A DNA stretch of 64,000 nt from Myrica gale (GCA_963930655.1 OZ005607.1:19108374-19172373); one strand, 5' to 3'; numbered from the stretch's first letter, positions 1 through 11,933 are shown. Numbers and translations are program-made. The notes: a model not told the origin generated them from the letters alone.

Positions 1-262
1 AGTGATTTTTGGTTGGATTTATCAAATCTGTATTCTAGTACCAACTGTAGATACTTTATCTGTAGGTTTTCTTGTGATCCAGAAATTGCATTGCAAGTTT
101 TTTTTCGTTTTCTCTTTTTTTGTATCTTCTACAGCCCATTTTCTGCCCAAAATGAAATCGGAATTTCCAGATTCTGTTTCCGAAAATTTCGGAATGGAAC
201 TGGAATGAAATTTTGGGTTTCAGTACATTCCGGTTCCATCCGTTTCGGTACTCACCCTTAAT
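1..262. repeat. Partial nonautonomous hAT-type element, one terminus
   Basis: The segment ends at about 241-260 with a sequence that, read on the minus strand, starts TTAAGGGTGAGTACCGAAAC. This closely resembles TTAGGGGTGTGTACCGAAAC at 14897, and both have subterminal CCGGTTCC / TTCCGAAA motifs. TAGGGGTG starts and short GC-rich subterminal motifs are typical of nonautonomous hAT elements. The other end lies outside the window, so neither TSD nor length can be checked. The short open frames here look like chance. Confidence 0.4.
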
Positions 263-293
263 CACATCTAAAACAGAGCTTTACTTATTATTT

Positions 294-547
294 TATGGGC
301 AAATTACAATAACTCTGACAAATTATCATCATAATATCAATTATCCTCCTAAACTCTAAGTCGTTCCAACTCATCCCCTTGAACTTTATGATTGTTACAG
401 TTTCTTTCCCTAATCGATTTTGGACGTTATTTTGTTCCTCAACTCGAGTGAAAATATCATTACACCCCCAATAATCTAAGAAAGAAAGTTTTAGGGGGGC
501 AATTGAGATTAGGATGATAGTTTTAGGGGTTATTGCAATTTGTCTAA
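294..547. repeat. MITE family A, copy 1
   Basis: The ends are inverted repeats: GGCAAATTACAATAAC at the left and the reverse complement of GTTATTGCAATTTGTC at the right. A diverged copy lies at 1003-1220 in opposite orientation, sharing the reverse complement of the central stretch around GATTGTTACAGTTTCTTTCCC. There is no coding potential. I call it a MITE from size and structure; the superfamily is not clear. Confidence 0.6.
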
Positions 548-673
548 AAAGGAAACGCAAACAATTAATTTAATTATTATCAGAAAGAAATTTTTCTCAA
601 CCAATAGTTAAGGGTTACAAAAATCCTAATAACCCCCTAAAATTTCAATTAAATGAGATAAATCAGTTTTTTT

Positions 674-887
674 TCTCTCTCTCTTCCTTTATTCATTGTT
701 ATATTTTCTTTTTCCAGTTAATTTGTATATTTTTCTTCTTTTTGGAGTGTATAATACTATACCAAATGATATTTTCTCTCTGAAGTGTGGAGTAAGTTTA
801 ATCACGTATATATTATACACTGCAAAAAGAAGAAAAACATACAAACTAGAAAATAAAAATAAAACAATGAACAAAGAAGAGAGAGAA
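674..887. repeat. Foldback element with ~78-bp arms
   Basis: The left arm (about 674-757, CTCTCTTCC...GGAGTGTATAAT) pairs with the right arm (about 808-887, ATTATACACTGC...AAGAAGAGAGAG) with only scattered mismatches, leaving a loop of about 50 bp. A transcript would fold into a long hairpin. It lies between two inverted copies of MITE family A. Confidence 0.65.
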
Positions 888-1002
888 AGCTGGTTGATTA
901 AACTCCTTTAAGAGTTGTGCTCTTAACCCTCAGCTGTTGGTTGAGGGAAATGTCCTTATGTTAATAATTAGATTAATTGTTTCTTTTTTTCCTTTTAGGA
1001 AA

Positions 1003-1220
1003 ATTTCAATAATCCCCTCAAATTATCTATCTAATCTCATCCGGAGTGTAATGGTATTTTCACGTGAGTTAATGATCAAAACAACTTCCAAAACCAGTTA
1101 ATTAAGGGATAGAATCGTTACAATCATAAAGTTTAAGTGGGTGAGTTAGAACAAATTAGAGTTTAGAAGGTAATTGAGATTAAGATGATAGTTTGTGGGA
1201 GGTTATTATAATTTGTCCTT
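1003..1220. repeat. MITE family A, copy 2 (inverted)
   Basis: This is the reverse complement of the unit at 294-547. It shares the central GGGATAGAATCGTTACAATC stretch and has ends TTTCAATAATCCCC and GGTTATTATAATTTGTCC. Its right end abuts the NLR relic that starts at about 1222. Confidence 0.55.
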
Positions 1221-1221
1221 G

Positions 1222-1436
1222 TTTCATATTCCAACAAGATTATGTTTTCAAAAAGATGAAATAGTCTTGTTATGGATGGCAGAAGGTCTCTTGATACAAT
1301 CTAAATACAGCACTCTAGAGCAAGTTGGTTATTTTCTTGATCTTGAAGCAAGATCATTATTCTAGCCATCAAAGTACAAAGGAGTTCCACTTTGTAATGC
1401 ATGATCTGGTCCCATTCATGGTTAATGAAAAGAAGG
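1222..1436 (+). pseudogene. NBS-LRR (NLR) relic, RNBS-D to MHD region
   Basis: One frame reads QKDEIVLLWMAEGLL, the conserved stretch after RNBS-D in CC-NBS-LRR proteins, and then hits a stop. A second frame resumes with FHFVMHDLVPFM, the MHD motif region. The intact NLR at 58549 has the counterparts KDQLILLWMAEGFL and YFVMHDLINDLA. Only about 70 codons survive, with at least one frameshift and one stop. There is no P-loop, kinase-2 or LRR nearby, so this is a dead fragment, probably from a CNL related to the 58.5-kb gene. Confidence 0.8.
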
Positions 1437-2496
1437 CCTTGCCAGTTGCCACTAGTTCGTTCCTCCTCTGCTTCATAACTCGGCTGAGTGGAAGTCTATT
1501 CAGTCTCTCCCATGCCGGAGCTAAAAATTGATGTGGAATCTGTATACAAAGTTGGGGATGCTCAGAGCATCTGCAGGTATGTTTCGTTGTTATGTCATTG
1601 CTAGAAATTCCTAATGGGTCCCATTTCATGGTCAATTTTCACTGTGAATTGCAGGTGTCGAAGTTCTTCAAGAATTCGGCTGTGGATGTAGAGACTGATT
1701 CTATATTAATGGTTTCTTGGTCTTTAGGAAAAGTTGCGACGTGTGGTAGGTGAAGGATGTTTAGGATAGTATTATAGGAATAAATTATGTGGTCCTTTTT
1801 TTTATATTACACCTACCAACTATGATTTCAAACCCTTTGCATTTTATGTAATGATTTTTTTGTGTGAAAAATGATAATTTTGTCTTAATAACTTTTTTAG
1901 ATATTCTATGAGGGTAAAATCATAGTTGAGATAAAAAAAAAGAGTAAATTTTTATCCAAACTGATTGAAAATTTTAATGTCTAAAATCAATAGTTAGTAC
2001 GTGAAATGTGATAAAATAATATATTTAAGGTGTAAAGTGTCAAGACTGCTTGTTTTAAATATTCACTTCTTAAGAAAATGAAATCCTATGCAGATTTTAT
2101 GGCTTAATATATAGTTTCAAGGACCACAAATTACTCACTAAATGTTCACTAATTTAAATTTTAGAGACCAACAAATAAATTTTTATCCAAACTAACTGAA
2201 AATTTTAACCGAGTGGGCAAAGTATCTGAAATCAATAATTGATGAGTGCAATGTGACAAAAATAATATATAAGAGTTTAAAATATCCAGGCCCTCGAAAT
2301 CACTAACTGAAAATTTTAACCGATGGCGCGCAGAGGGGAACAAGGAAGACCAAGGTCTCCTTTTGTATTATGATTAATGTTAAAAGTAATTCAATATGTA
2401 TAATTTTTTAAAAGAATCATGTGGGGTCTATTTTTGTTTGTGATTCATTAGATGTATCTTAAGTGAACCAACCTACAGTTTGTGACTTATTGCTTT
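1437..2496. other. Noncoding AT-rich DNA with two related repeat blocks
   Basis: No gene is seen. Two blocks, about 1946-2050 and 2170-2290, share TTTTTATCCAAACT, GAAAATTTTAA, TGATAAAATAATATAT-like and GTGTAAAGTGTC-like strings. They belong to a dispersed 'tgcaaagtgtc' repeat family seen again near 8.9, 45.5, 49.2, 52.3 and 63.5 kb. Confidence 0.5.
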
Positions 2497-2775
2497 TGAT
2501 GATGTCAAGAATCACCACGAGCCTGGAGCTGACCAATCCTGCAAAAGTTATCGAGGGGGGTGGCCTCGGATTAAGTATCTGATGGCCAAGTTAGATCTAG
2601 AGAAAGTGCATGATGTTTAAAGAATAAAATTAAGCATGCCCTCATTAGGAGGACTTTGCTTTAGATAGGTATAAGGACTACAAACCTATTTGGAGTCTAA
2701 TATCTCCAAGAGCTAAGTCTTGGAGTTCTACTAGGAGAAGGAGAAAGCTTCCGAATACTTAGGTTATTGATCGAG
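2497..2775 (-). repeat. LTR-like direct repeat, copy 1
   Basis: Starts TGATGATGTCAAGAATCACC and matches 5611-5890 at roughly 80% over about 270 bp, in direct orientation. The two copies bracket a gag-leader-like stretch and a decayed hAT transposase. On the minus strand the unit ends in ...TCA, and the copy at 5611 is followed by a leader of LTR-retrotransposon type, so I read these as diverged LTRs of a minus-strand element. The outer ends (TG...CA, TSD) are not firmly resolved. Confidence 0.55.
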
Positions 2776-4200
2776 AGTTTGAAGCCTCCAGGACTCTTTA
2801 ACAAGAGACTTTCTAGCCGGGCAAGAATACCAACGATGGGCCATACCAAAGGTAGTCGGGTCTGATAGATCTGGTATTTAATGGTCCATCAGTAGTCTCC
2901 CCCTCTTCAACCGCGACATTTCAAGAGAGAAAGAAATACTAGATCACTAGGTGATCTGGGTTGAAATAGTCGGATGCCTATTTTGGCATCCGATTCCGAT
3001 CCGCCAACTGCCGGAATTTCGGCAATCCCAGTACTGGATGCCGGAATTTCGACAGTGAGCATAGGGCCTATTTTTCACCGATTTGAGCCTAAAATTTTAA
3101 TTTTTTGGGCTTATTACACAATCTGGTTTTATACTTGCGCGATCAGGTTTTTAAAGATGTTGGATCCAAAATTTAATTGGATGTTAGATCTAATACTCTT
3201 TTATTCATTTATTGATTTAAGTATTACAATTCTATAATAATTGAATATTGCATTAAATTAATAAATCACGTATATACATTAATGAAAGAAAAATGATACA
3301 AAATTACAAATAAAAAATTACAACAAACATATAAGCATATAAATAAAACCTACAAATAATACAAATTTACATTCTAAAAAAAATCTACAAATATTACAAA
3401 TCAGATTATCCAACTTGGGTAGTTGAATTGAATTGAATAAAATGTTGGTCATTTAATCAAAACATCACTATCATATGATTATGATAGTTTTAGTTTTTTA
3501 TGACCTTTTTATTTATGCGCATAATATTTAATGACCAACTACAAAAGATTGGTCACTAATGACTAAACTAATTTAACTAATGCATAACATAACACCTAAT
3601 TGATTACTTCCCATTTTTCAAATCAATGAAGTTATGAAATATGTGCACAATGCCATGTCCATCATTAAAAAAATATCAAAATACAAAAAAATAATTGTGT
3701 ATTACATACTCATAGTAAATAAAGAACAAAATACAACACACCCCCAAAATTCAAATTACTAATTACCAATCAATCACATTATCTCAAATTCTAAGTCTAA
3801 CAATTATTAATTTAATATTATTTGCATTTTCCTTAAAAGCAAAAAACAATATACTAATACCTAAAGTCTAAACTATAGAATAATAGAACCTATACTCTAA
3901 TGCTCATATTGTAATAATTAAAATGAAAAACAATACCCCCTATAATTGTCCACGACAAGAGTCACGTTATCCGTGTTGGAGACCGAGATAATAGACATCA
4001 GTTGTGTAGGGTTATTAGTCATGTCTCGAAACAAAGAGTGTTTAGAAAAAAAAAAGAATATTTTAAAAAAACATGTAACAATTAAAATAAACTAAACAAA
4101 GAAATAAAGCATTATCATTTTCCATACTATAACTTTCCAAATATTTTGTTCTATCACCAATCTCAAGTTCATGTTCAACATCTTCATGAATGTCCACAGA
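2776..4200. other. AT-rich internal DNA, no gene seen
   Basis: Between the first LTR-like repeat and the hAT relic. It contains a small GCCGGAATTTCGGCA-type repeat near 3010-3055 and long AT-rich tracts. There is no convincing coding frame in either direction. Confidence 0.5.
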
Positions 4201-4204
4201 TTAC

Positions 4205-5354
4205 AATCAATTCTGAGCACATATAAGATTCACTATTGTTTTCGAAGACAGAGAGCTTCGAAAAGAATCTAATACACGTCTTCATGTGCTGAAGAACGAC
4301 TCAGATGACACGGTTGTAATGAGGATGACAAGTACATCTCGAGCAATCCGAGCAAGTATAAGGAAATTAAATTGATTCACTTTCCACCAAGCCAGAATAT
4401 CAAAATCCTCGGTCTTAGGTTGAGAAGACTTCATCAGATATCTATCACCTCAGACGTGGTTTCAAGGAAATCCTCATCCACCATGAAAGACATATATTCA
4501 TTCCACATGCGTTCTTTTGTACCACTTTTACCATAACTAGAACCATCAGCTTCACTTATTGTCATTTGACGCCTTGAAGCATTATCATAACCAAAAACAA
4601 TATTATACTTCATAAACGATCGATCTAATGTACTTCTTACCAGATCAATCATCGTTTGACCCTCCTCCTTGCCCAATGTTTTAGAGAACCAAAAACGCAA
4701 CCAACCCAACTTCAATTGGGGATCAAGTGTTGCTGCCACAAACAATAGCCTATTCACCTGTCTCAGATTATCCCAATATTTATCATACTTTACTTGCATC
4801 CTCTTCGCCATATCCACCAACGATGCATCCCCACTTTGAGCAAATTTCTTCAACTGGTTGTGAATCAAAGACAACTGTGTACAAAACGTGTTTGCAATAA
4901 CAGTCTTCAAAACAGATATCTTCAATGTGACATCATAAAAAAACTTCAAAACGTTTATAAAATTTCTCACATGCACCCAATCTTCTGAAGTTGGAGACCC
5001 TATCTTCCCATGCCCGTCATCAATTAAGAAATCCAAAAACCTCAACCCATCATCGAACGCCAACATATCACTAAAAACATCTTCATACTTTGCTGCAGAG
5101 TCCAACATAATATACGTCAAATTTCACCTTGTAGATACGTTAAGTTGCAAGAATCCATCCATAGGAAGCGACCTCTTACTCACACAACTTTGAAAATAAT
5201 CCAACCGGTGAGGGGATGACTTAACATAATTCACACAATTTCTAACCCTAACCACCGAATCATCAAATTCTTTTATACTGTCTTGCTCAATCAAGTTTAA
5301 GATATGTGCACAACACCTCATGTGTATAAATTTATGCCCAGAAACAACTCCCAC
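4205..5354 (-). pseudogene. hAT transposase relic (RICESLEEPER-like)
   Basis: In minus-strand order the remains are: the HMRCCAHILNLI motif with the following D..V..VR..V.YV..SP.R region (5354-5124); a central domain (5120-4434) containing LFVAATLDPQLKLGWL; and, after a frameshift near 4446, the C-terminal hAT dimerisation domain with DRYL, FDILAWWK and VSSESFFST, running to about 4205. The expected Trp in the VSTRWN motif is a TGA stop (5121-5126), and another stop breaks the dimerisation domain. The N-terminal BED zinc finger is not seen. This order of blocks is typical of plant hAT/RICESLEEPER-type transposases. The copy cannot make an active transposase. Confidence 0.88.
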
Positions 5355-5610
5355 ACCCTACTACCAACAAGTGACACTTGTCTCCTTTTAAAGTGATTAA
5401 CAAGGTTTTCTACGTTTTTGGCCATAAAGACCAACAAAGTATCGTTCACGGGAGGCGTGCCGACAACAACAGTGGATTGCACAACACCATTCTGATGATC
5501 CGACGTGGAAGTCATCGTCAAGGAAGGAAAGAACAAGGTGACAAAGAGACAAAACACGTCAAAGTGTTTATGAGGGGCTTTTTTCAAGAATTCCCACAGA
5601 CGGCACCAAC
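5355..5610 (-). pseudogene. LTR-retrotransposon leader and gag-start remnant
   Basis: Reading down from the LTR-like repeat at 5611, the minus strand has GTTGGTGCCGTCTGTGGGAA, the kind of leader found between the LTR and gag in many plant Ty3-gypsy elements. An open frame then starts at about 5516 (MTSTSDHQNG...) and stays open for about 55 codons before joining hAT sequence near 5350. There is no protease, RT or integrase. Inference: a nonautonomous or internally deleted LTR element that contains hAT sequence. Confidence 0.5.
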
Positions 5611-5890
5611 TGAAGATGTCAAGAATCACCACGAGCCTGGAGCCAACATATCCTACAAAAGTCACCGAGGGGGGTGACTTCGAATTAAGTCTCCGACGAC
5701 CAAATTTGATTTAGAGAAAGTGTATGATGTTTGAAGAATAAAATTCAGCATGCCCTCATTAGGAGGAGTACCTCTGCTTTATATAGGTTTAAGGACTACA
5801 AACCTATTTGGAGTCTAATATCTCCCAAAGCTAAGTCGTGGAGTTCTACCAGAAGAAGGAGAAAGCTTCCGAGTACATAGGTTCTTTATC
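5611..5890 (-). repeat. LTR-like direct repeat, copy 2
   Basis: Starts TGAAGATGTCAAGAATCACC and is the direct partner of 2497-2775, with shared blocks such as GCATGCCCTCATTAGGAGGA and AAGGACTACAAACCTATTTG. It has a TATATAGG-like string near 5780. Similarity fades beyond about 5885, where a short tandem (TCAGGTCCGATCATGTAGG / TCAAGTCCGATCATGTAGG) follows. Confidence 0.55.
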
Positions 5891-6469
5891 AGGTCCGATC
5901 ATGTAGGTCTTTTATCAAGTCCGATCATGTAGGAAGTGAGAGGCGTGATTTGTGAAAAATAAGGTGGAGCCTTATTTAATGGTTTGTTGTGGGCCGTGTA
6001 GCTTTTGTGTTTTTATTCCAAATTTGCTTTTTAATTAAAACATAATTTTTTAAATCTAAAAACATTTTTAATCTTCAATAATAAAATAGTTAAATATTTG
6101 ACTCAGTAAAAAATAACACAAAAATCAAAACCAATAAGTTACCAAAAGTTTTATTTCCAAACATTTATTATTTCATTCTTCAAAATAATAAATTTTGAAA
6201 AAATTTATCTTTCTAAATATTGAGTCATATTATTCTCACATACAAATATATATATATATCAAAAAAAATTCTTAATCATTATCAAAAATATTAATAAAAA
6301 TTTAAGAATTCTCAAAATATACTAGTACTAGCAAGTATATGTTTGATGCAGTCATGATTTTTCCAAAGACCTACATCGCATGTAGTATAAGAAAGTTACA
6401 AATTAGTTTCTAAATTAAGAAAGTTGAAAACTAGTCCATGTAGTAAGGTTTCCGTTAAAAACATATTCG
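5891..6469. other. AT-rich noncoding DNA
   Basis: AT-rich sequence with short (TA)n tracts near 6250. No gene or clear element ends seen. Confidence 0.5.
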
Positions 6470-7285
6470 TCCATCTTTGCCTCTTTTTTTTTTTTTATCA
6501 AAACAACAAATTTATTAAGAATCAAGGAGGATCAAAGACCTCAAGAACACGCTCTAAAGGGTGGCTCAGAACCTCGAAAAAGGCGACGTGACAATGAGCA
6601 AGGGGGCCGGAAGGCCATACATAGACCCACAAGGGGTAGAGAACCCATAAAAGGGTTGTAAGATGAAATGACCAACATAAAAAAGGAAAAGACAACGGCG
6701 AAAGGGAGCGACAGAACCAACTGGAGTAGGAGAGGAACCGGCTAGGAGAGAAAAAAGCAGAGCAGGTGAGATGCACGCGCGTCAGAAGACCGGTGCCCGG
6801 CTGCCACAAACTAAACCGCCAGTATGTGCGGAATCCAACCCTGCGGTGCGTGCATGCTAGAAACCACCACCAGAACAAGGATCTGGAAGGAAAGGGTGCG
6901 AGCACTTGAGATCCACTCGTACGCGTAAGGTCGCGTGGGGTCTCACGCGTGTAAGGGTGCGTAAGGTCTCATACGCCGTTGTCTTGACTCCAAGATGGGA
7001 CAAATGAAAGCGCCTGAAGATGGTGAAGTCGTCCATACCAATCGTGGCTGTCAGAGACCTCCTAAAGAGCCGAGATTTGAGCTTGAACTTCGCCTGAAAA
7101 AAAAATTCAAAAAGGAATCAAGAGAGAAGATTTATTGAGAGGCTCGACCACGTGAGAGCATAATGAAAAGGAATAGGGAGATGGGAGGGGCTGGAGATCC
7201 CCCGCCACCGAAAAAGGGGGCCAGTAAGGAGGAGGAGGATTCTAGAGAGAAGAGAAAGGTTCTCTCTCTCCATCTTTGTCTCTTT
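6470..7285 (-). mobile_element. Retroposed element with poly(A) tail and 17-bp TSD
   Basis: TCCATCTTTGCCTCTTT (6470-6486) and TCCATCTTTGTCTCTTT (7269-7285) are direct repeats differing at one base. Immediately inside the left copy is a run of 13 T, i.e. a poly(A) tail on the minus strand, preceded there by AATAAA. The insert of about 0.78 kb is far more GC-rich than its surroundings. This is the signature of target-primed retrotransposition. Broken reading frames and an early pyrimidine tract are seen but no recognisable protein, so it could be a 5'-region/3'-end LINE derivative or a processed copy of an unidentified transcript. Confidence 0.75.
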
Positions 7286-7933
7286 CACTAACGGCAAATG
7301 CTAGATGTCAAATATATGTCAAAAATTGGTTCCTAGCATGCTTTTGTGCAAATGTAAAGCTAAAACAAATAAGGAATATAGTTAAGACATTTTTGGAATT
7401 ACAAGCTGTCTAAGAGGCCAAGGATTAGGAAAGAAAAAGAAAATAAGAATTGAGTACATAAGAAAATAAGAAAATGAACTTAGGTTAATAGATCACAAGT
7501 TCTCTGCCAAAACTATTGTGAGCGTACTTACAATTTATTTTCCTCTACCTTTCCCACTTCTCTCACACTTACCGTATATCAAAAAATTACACTAAATCAT
7601 CTCTCTTTAAATATCCCTTACTTTGACAAAAACCTATAAAACTACCATTTACATAAATATCCACAATTTTATCAAAATCTTAAAAATCTTACCAATTTTG
7701 CTAAAACCAAAAACTGAAGCAACCAATTCAATTTAATAAAACATATTTTTTTAACACTCAAAACATTTTAATCTTTAATAATAAAAAAATTAGTTAAGTA
7801 TTTTGACTCAATAAAAAATCAAAACTAATTTTACAAAAACTTATCAAAAGTTTTCTTTCCAAACATTTCTTCAAAAGAATAAATTTTTAAAAATTTCTCT
7901 TTCTAAACATTGAGTCCTTTTATTCTCACAAAC

Positions 7934-7969
<36 letters not shown>

Positions 7970-10317
7970 CTTTCTAAACATTCAGTCATTTTGATCAAAT
8001 CAGAAGGTAAATCATATGCATGTGATTACATAAAATTTAACATTCAAATATTTATTCCCAGAGTTTGAAGCCCAAATATACTAACTTGTGCATATAAAGT
8101 TCATGTCAACTAGTAATGTTGGTGAATTTGTTGGACACATTTTTAATGCGTCCCAGTACTTTACTGAAATATATATAATTTATTTGTAACCATTTTACAT
8201 TATAAATAACTTTACCTTGAAACAAACATAGCCTTAATTGCATTCTCTCTCCTGTTTAAAGGTGGGCCTCTTACACTATTGGGCTCCTGGATTTTCCTTC
8301 TGGTTGGCCCATTTCCAATTAGTCCTAACCCTTTCAACCTTATAAGGTCCATGAGAAAAACCAACATAAACTAGGTTCCAATTAGAGATGTTACATGGGA
8401 GGTCAAATGATGAAGATTGCTCTCAAGTCCCCAGCCAGACTCCACATGTGAAGAAGATAGGAAAAACTGATCGCAATAGGCCCATAGCCAAGATTTGCAT
8501 TGTGCTCATATGCTGAGGCCTGCCAAAGAGAAGCGACACGACCACTGGGAAGGTGCAAAGCGGTAATGCAGGGTTAGGATATGGGCGTGGCACATGGGAA
8601 GCAAGAAGCGCAGCACTACTTGAAAGATAAAAGAAAAGGGAAACTTCTTCCTTAACGGTTGGAGAAATGTCATAATTTTAGGTTCTAAAATATGAATTTC
8701 CTCACATTTCACCTTCAAACTATTGAAAATCATCAATTTAAATCATCGATTCGATATAATCCCGACCGTTGAGAATATGCCACGTAACCCAATTGTAATA
8801 TCTGATTAAGGAGTGTAAATATGAATTTCGATAGTTCGAGTTCAAGATGTGATTAAATTAGTAGTTGGGGATCTTAAAATGATATTTGTCCAATAATTAG
8901 CGGGCGAAAAGTGAAGTTTTTCCTAAAACAAAAATATACTTTTTGTACTCTCTAACTAACACACTATTTGCAATATACCCGAATTACTAAACTTGAAACA
9001 TTGAATCTTCACCGACATGCTTACACTTTGCACCACATGTTACATTTTTACCTTTAAGATCAACATATGACTTTCTTTTATTATTTTAAAAGTAAAATTA
9101 TAACTCATAATATCTGGTGCAAACTGTAAACTTAATAGTAGTTTGGTGCGTCATGTATCAAGTTTGATAGTTTGAGGTGTAAATCACAAAATATCTAATA
9201 GTTAAAAGGTAGAAAGTGTAATTTTCTCATTAAGTTATCTGTAACTTTATTTTAGAGTTCAAATTATTAATCGAAAACTATAAAATTTATTCAAGAAGCC
9301 CAAGTTTTCTCAAATTAAACCAAGGTCTTGTTGGTTTATAAAAAAAAATATTCTAGAATACAATAGGATTTGACAAAATTTACAAAACGAACTCTAAAAT
9401 CTCAAAAATTTCTACATAAATACCAATATTTTTTTACACAGTCTCTAACAAATTTTCACACAAACTCCACTATTTTTTCACAAAAAATTATAACGAACCT
9501 TCTCTTTATTTTTTTCACCAGACTCCAATATTTTTTTATTAAATAATTACATCAAATCATCTCTCTATATCTTTTTATAAACTTCAACAAAAGTTAAATA
9601 TCTTTAAAAAATTCACCAAACTTTTACAAGCAACCTATAAAACTCTAATCTACATAAATATTCACAATTCTATCAAAATCTTAAAAATCTTATAATTTTT
9701 TTTTTAAAACGAACTTATGAAAACAAAAAAGACAGCACCGTTCGCTTCAAATTTGGGTAGTGATTTGTTCATTGGTACCATTTATCCCAAAAGAAATGGC
9801 AAGTATTTTGCCTCATCCATCCCCAATCAACCAACCCACTTATTACAGTATTAAATGTAGGTCTTGTTCAGTGGCTAGATCTTGCTTTGTCCCCAGCTCA
9901 CCCAATCAGCCAATGATCCAAGGACACAGATCACAAATGTACGACAGATCCTGCTCAAGTAAAGTTCGTAGTTATGACTATGTTGCATCATCAAATCAAT
10001 GGACCACTCTAGAGATCGATATCTTTTCATGTTACTAGCCCCATGTCGTTTGGCTATATGAACTGTAAAACACAAGAAAATATTAAATTTTGCTCACTAT
10101 TTTTTTTTTTCGTTAAGCTTTTAAATTCTATTTCATAGAAAATTTTCAGATCTTTGGAGTGATGACACTTGATTGTATTAATGAGAGGGTTAAATATGTA
10201 AACTTTTACTTTCATCTCGTAGAAGAGAGTGATAACACTTGTATGGTCTTTGGTGAGGGCATATCATCAAATGGTGAAGTTTTGTAGATGTAAAAGTTAT
10301 TCCCCTAGCTAGAAAAA
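7286..10317. other. Gene-free AT-rich region with MITE-like blocks
   Basis: No supported gene. Blocks seen: 7580-7990, rich in ATATCCCTTACTTTGACAAAA-like strings with a (TA)n microsatellite at 7939-7967; 8940-9235, a member of the 'tgcaaagtg' family; 9318-9720, TTGGTTTATAAAA...CAAAATCTTAAAAATC, which resembles blocks at 7600, 20500, 25000 and 57100. Short open frames at 8506-8736 and 9760-10075 have no recognisable motif. Confidence 0.45.
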
Positions 10318-10614
10318 TTATGGAAAAGTGATAATTTAGTCACTAGGTTTCATTTTTTGAAAATATGGTCACTGAGAATATATAGTTGTAACAATATGGT
10401 CTTTCCGTCAAATCTCCGTTAATTTTTAACGGAATAGAATGCGGTCGACCGCTCCGCAATGGTAAACAAACCGGTCGACCGCTAAAAAATTAACGGATAT
10501 TTGACGGAAAGACCAGATTGTCACAACTATATATTATCAGTGACCATATTTTCAAAAAAGGAGACCTAGTGACTAAATTGTCAGCGTGCTATAAACTCAA
10601 TGACTAAATTTTTA
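10318..10614. repeat. GGTCGACC-core MITE, copy 1
   Basis: A near-palindromic unit with arms of about 130 bp: TTTAGTCACTAGGTTTC / GAGACCTAGTGACTAAA and TTAATTTTTAACGG / AAAAATTAACGG. GGTCGACCGCT occurs twice at the centre. Related copies lie at 25752-26098 and 52085-52307; the third has a near-perfect 9-bp TSD, which fits a MULE-derived MITE. Confidence 0.75.
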
Positions 10615-11933
10615 ATTTCTCAAAAACTATAGTGGAAAATCTCAAGACTCAAGAAAGAGTTTGAAGGGTGAACGTAAGCCAGATTTCCGAACCACCTAAA
10701 AATTCAAGCGTTTGAATTATCTATCCATTCTCCTTTAAATACTTATTTATTGTGATTATTTCTTTGAATTTTAAGAAAAAAAATTTAAACCCAATTCACT
10801 TTTCTTTAATTAGCTTAATCTTGAGATTCCATACACCAAACATAAAACACCCCCGAAAGTCTAATCTCAAAAGTTCAATGCAATAATGCAAATAAATTTT
10901 TATGCTCCCCACCCCTTTTCATAAAATCTAAAGAAAATAAATTCTCTAAGTAAACCTCAAGACTCTTCCCCTTGAGACATTGTCTTCTTCTTATTTTTGT
11001 TGGTAATAGTTAAGCCCTTCTCAATTTTACACCAAGTACGATTGCTTTTCTAGCTTCTCTGAGCAAAATTCTCAACAGATCAACGTGAAAAGCAACAAAT
11101 ACTTTATTGCCAATTTGTCACAAGCAGCCCCTTTTACATGTGGCAGAAAGTAGACAACTGCAGAGTATTAAACCATATAAAAATACAAAGCAATGCATCC
11201 ATCCCATCATGCCCATAAAAGGACAACCATACCAAAGATCATTGATTTGAGAGGTCAATTTTCGGACCATTAATATATGAAAAGTCAAAGATAGCCCTAT
11301 TTTAGTAATACACGGTACAATAATAGATGGGCGCTTTAGTCTTTTGGTAAACCCCTAAAGGAATAAATGAAAGCTCATTTGCCACCGACAAATTGTGACC
11401 TCCAGAACCAAACACCACGGGGAGGGTGTTCTCACGAACAAGGTAACGACAGCAGTCAGCAGCCCACCGCGCCGTTAATTTACGGCATTACATTAACTAA
11501 CCATGGAGGTTAACAGATTACCTAACACTTTGAACGGTGACGTAACCTTTGTGGAAGGATATACTGACGAAGGAGACTAAACGCCCTCCTTCTGGTGAAA
11601 CGTCGCCGTTTGTACACTACATAACAAAACTTTAGGCCTACTCACTCTGTTTTTTTTCCCTTCTTTTTCTCAAAATATTATAATTATTTTTAAATTTTTT
11701 TAAGGGATTTAATAAGAGTTTCCTATCAAAACAAAACACCTAGTAGATATGTTACTCTACCGCCTCTTAGTAGAACCATGGAATGTATTTGCAAATTACC
11801 TGTTTACACCTGAATTTATCTTGAATGAGAATCTCTTATATCAACTTATCTCAAATTTTGTTTGAGTCCCCTTTGTTTTTTTTACCTTAAATTGTTTAAA
11901 ATATATGAATTTCTTACTTTTTGTGGTTAGATC
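10615..11933. other. Noncoding region, no gene seen
   Basis: A mixture of AT-rich DNA and a more GC-balanced part at about 11370-11640. I find no open frame with recognisable motifs and no clear repeat boundaries. Confidence 0.4.

Noticed and set aside
2492..6006. GCTTT as a 5-bp TSD of the LTR-like element (2492-2496 and about 6001)
   Set aside because: The right border would end in GTGTA instead of CA, and the LTR copies have no alignable sequence there.
6522..6905. Minus-strand frame of 127 codons
   Set aside because: Lies inside the TSD-flanked retroposon; composition is odd (Trp/Phe/Ser-rich) and no family motif is seen.
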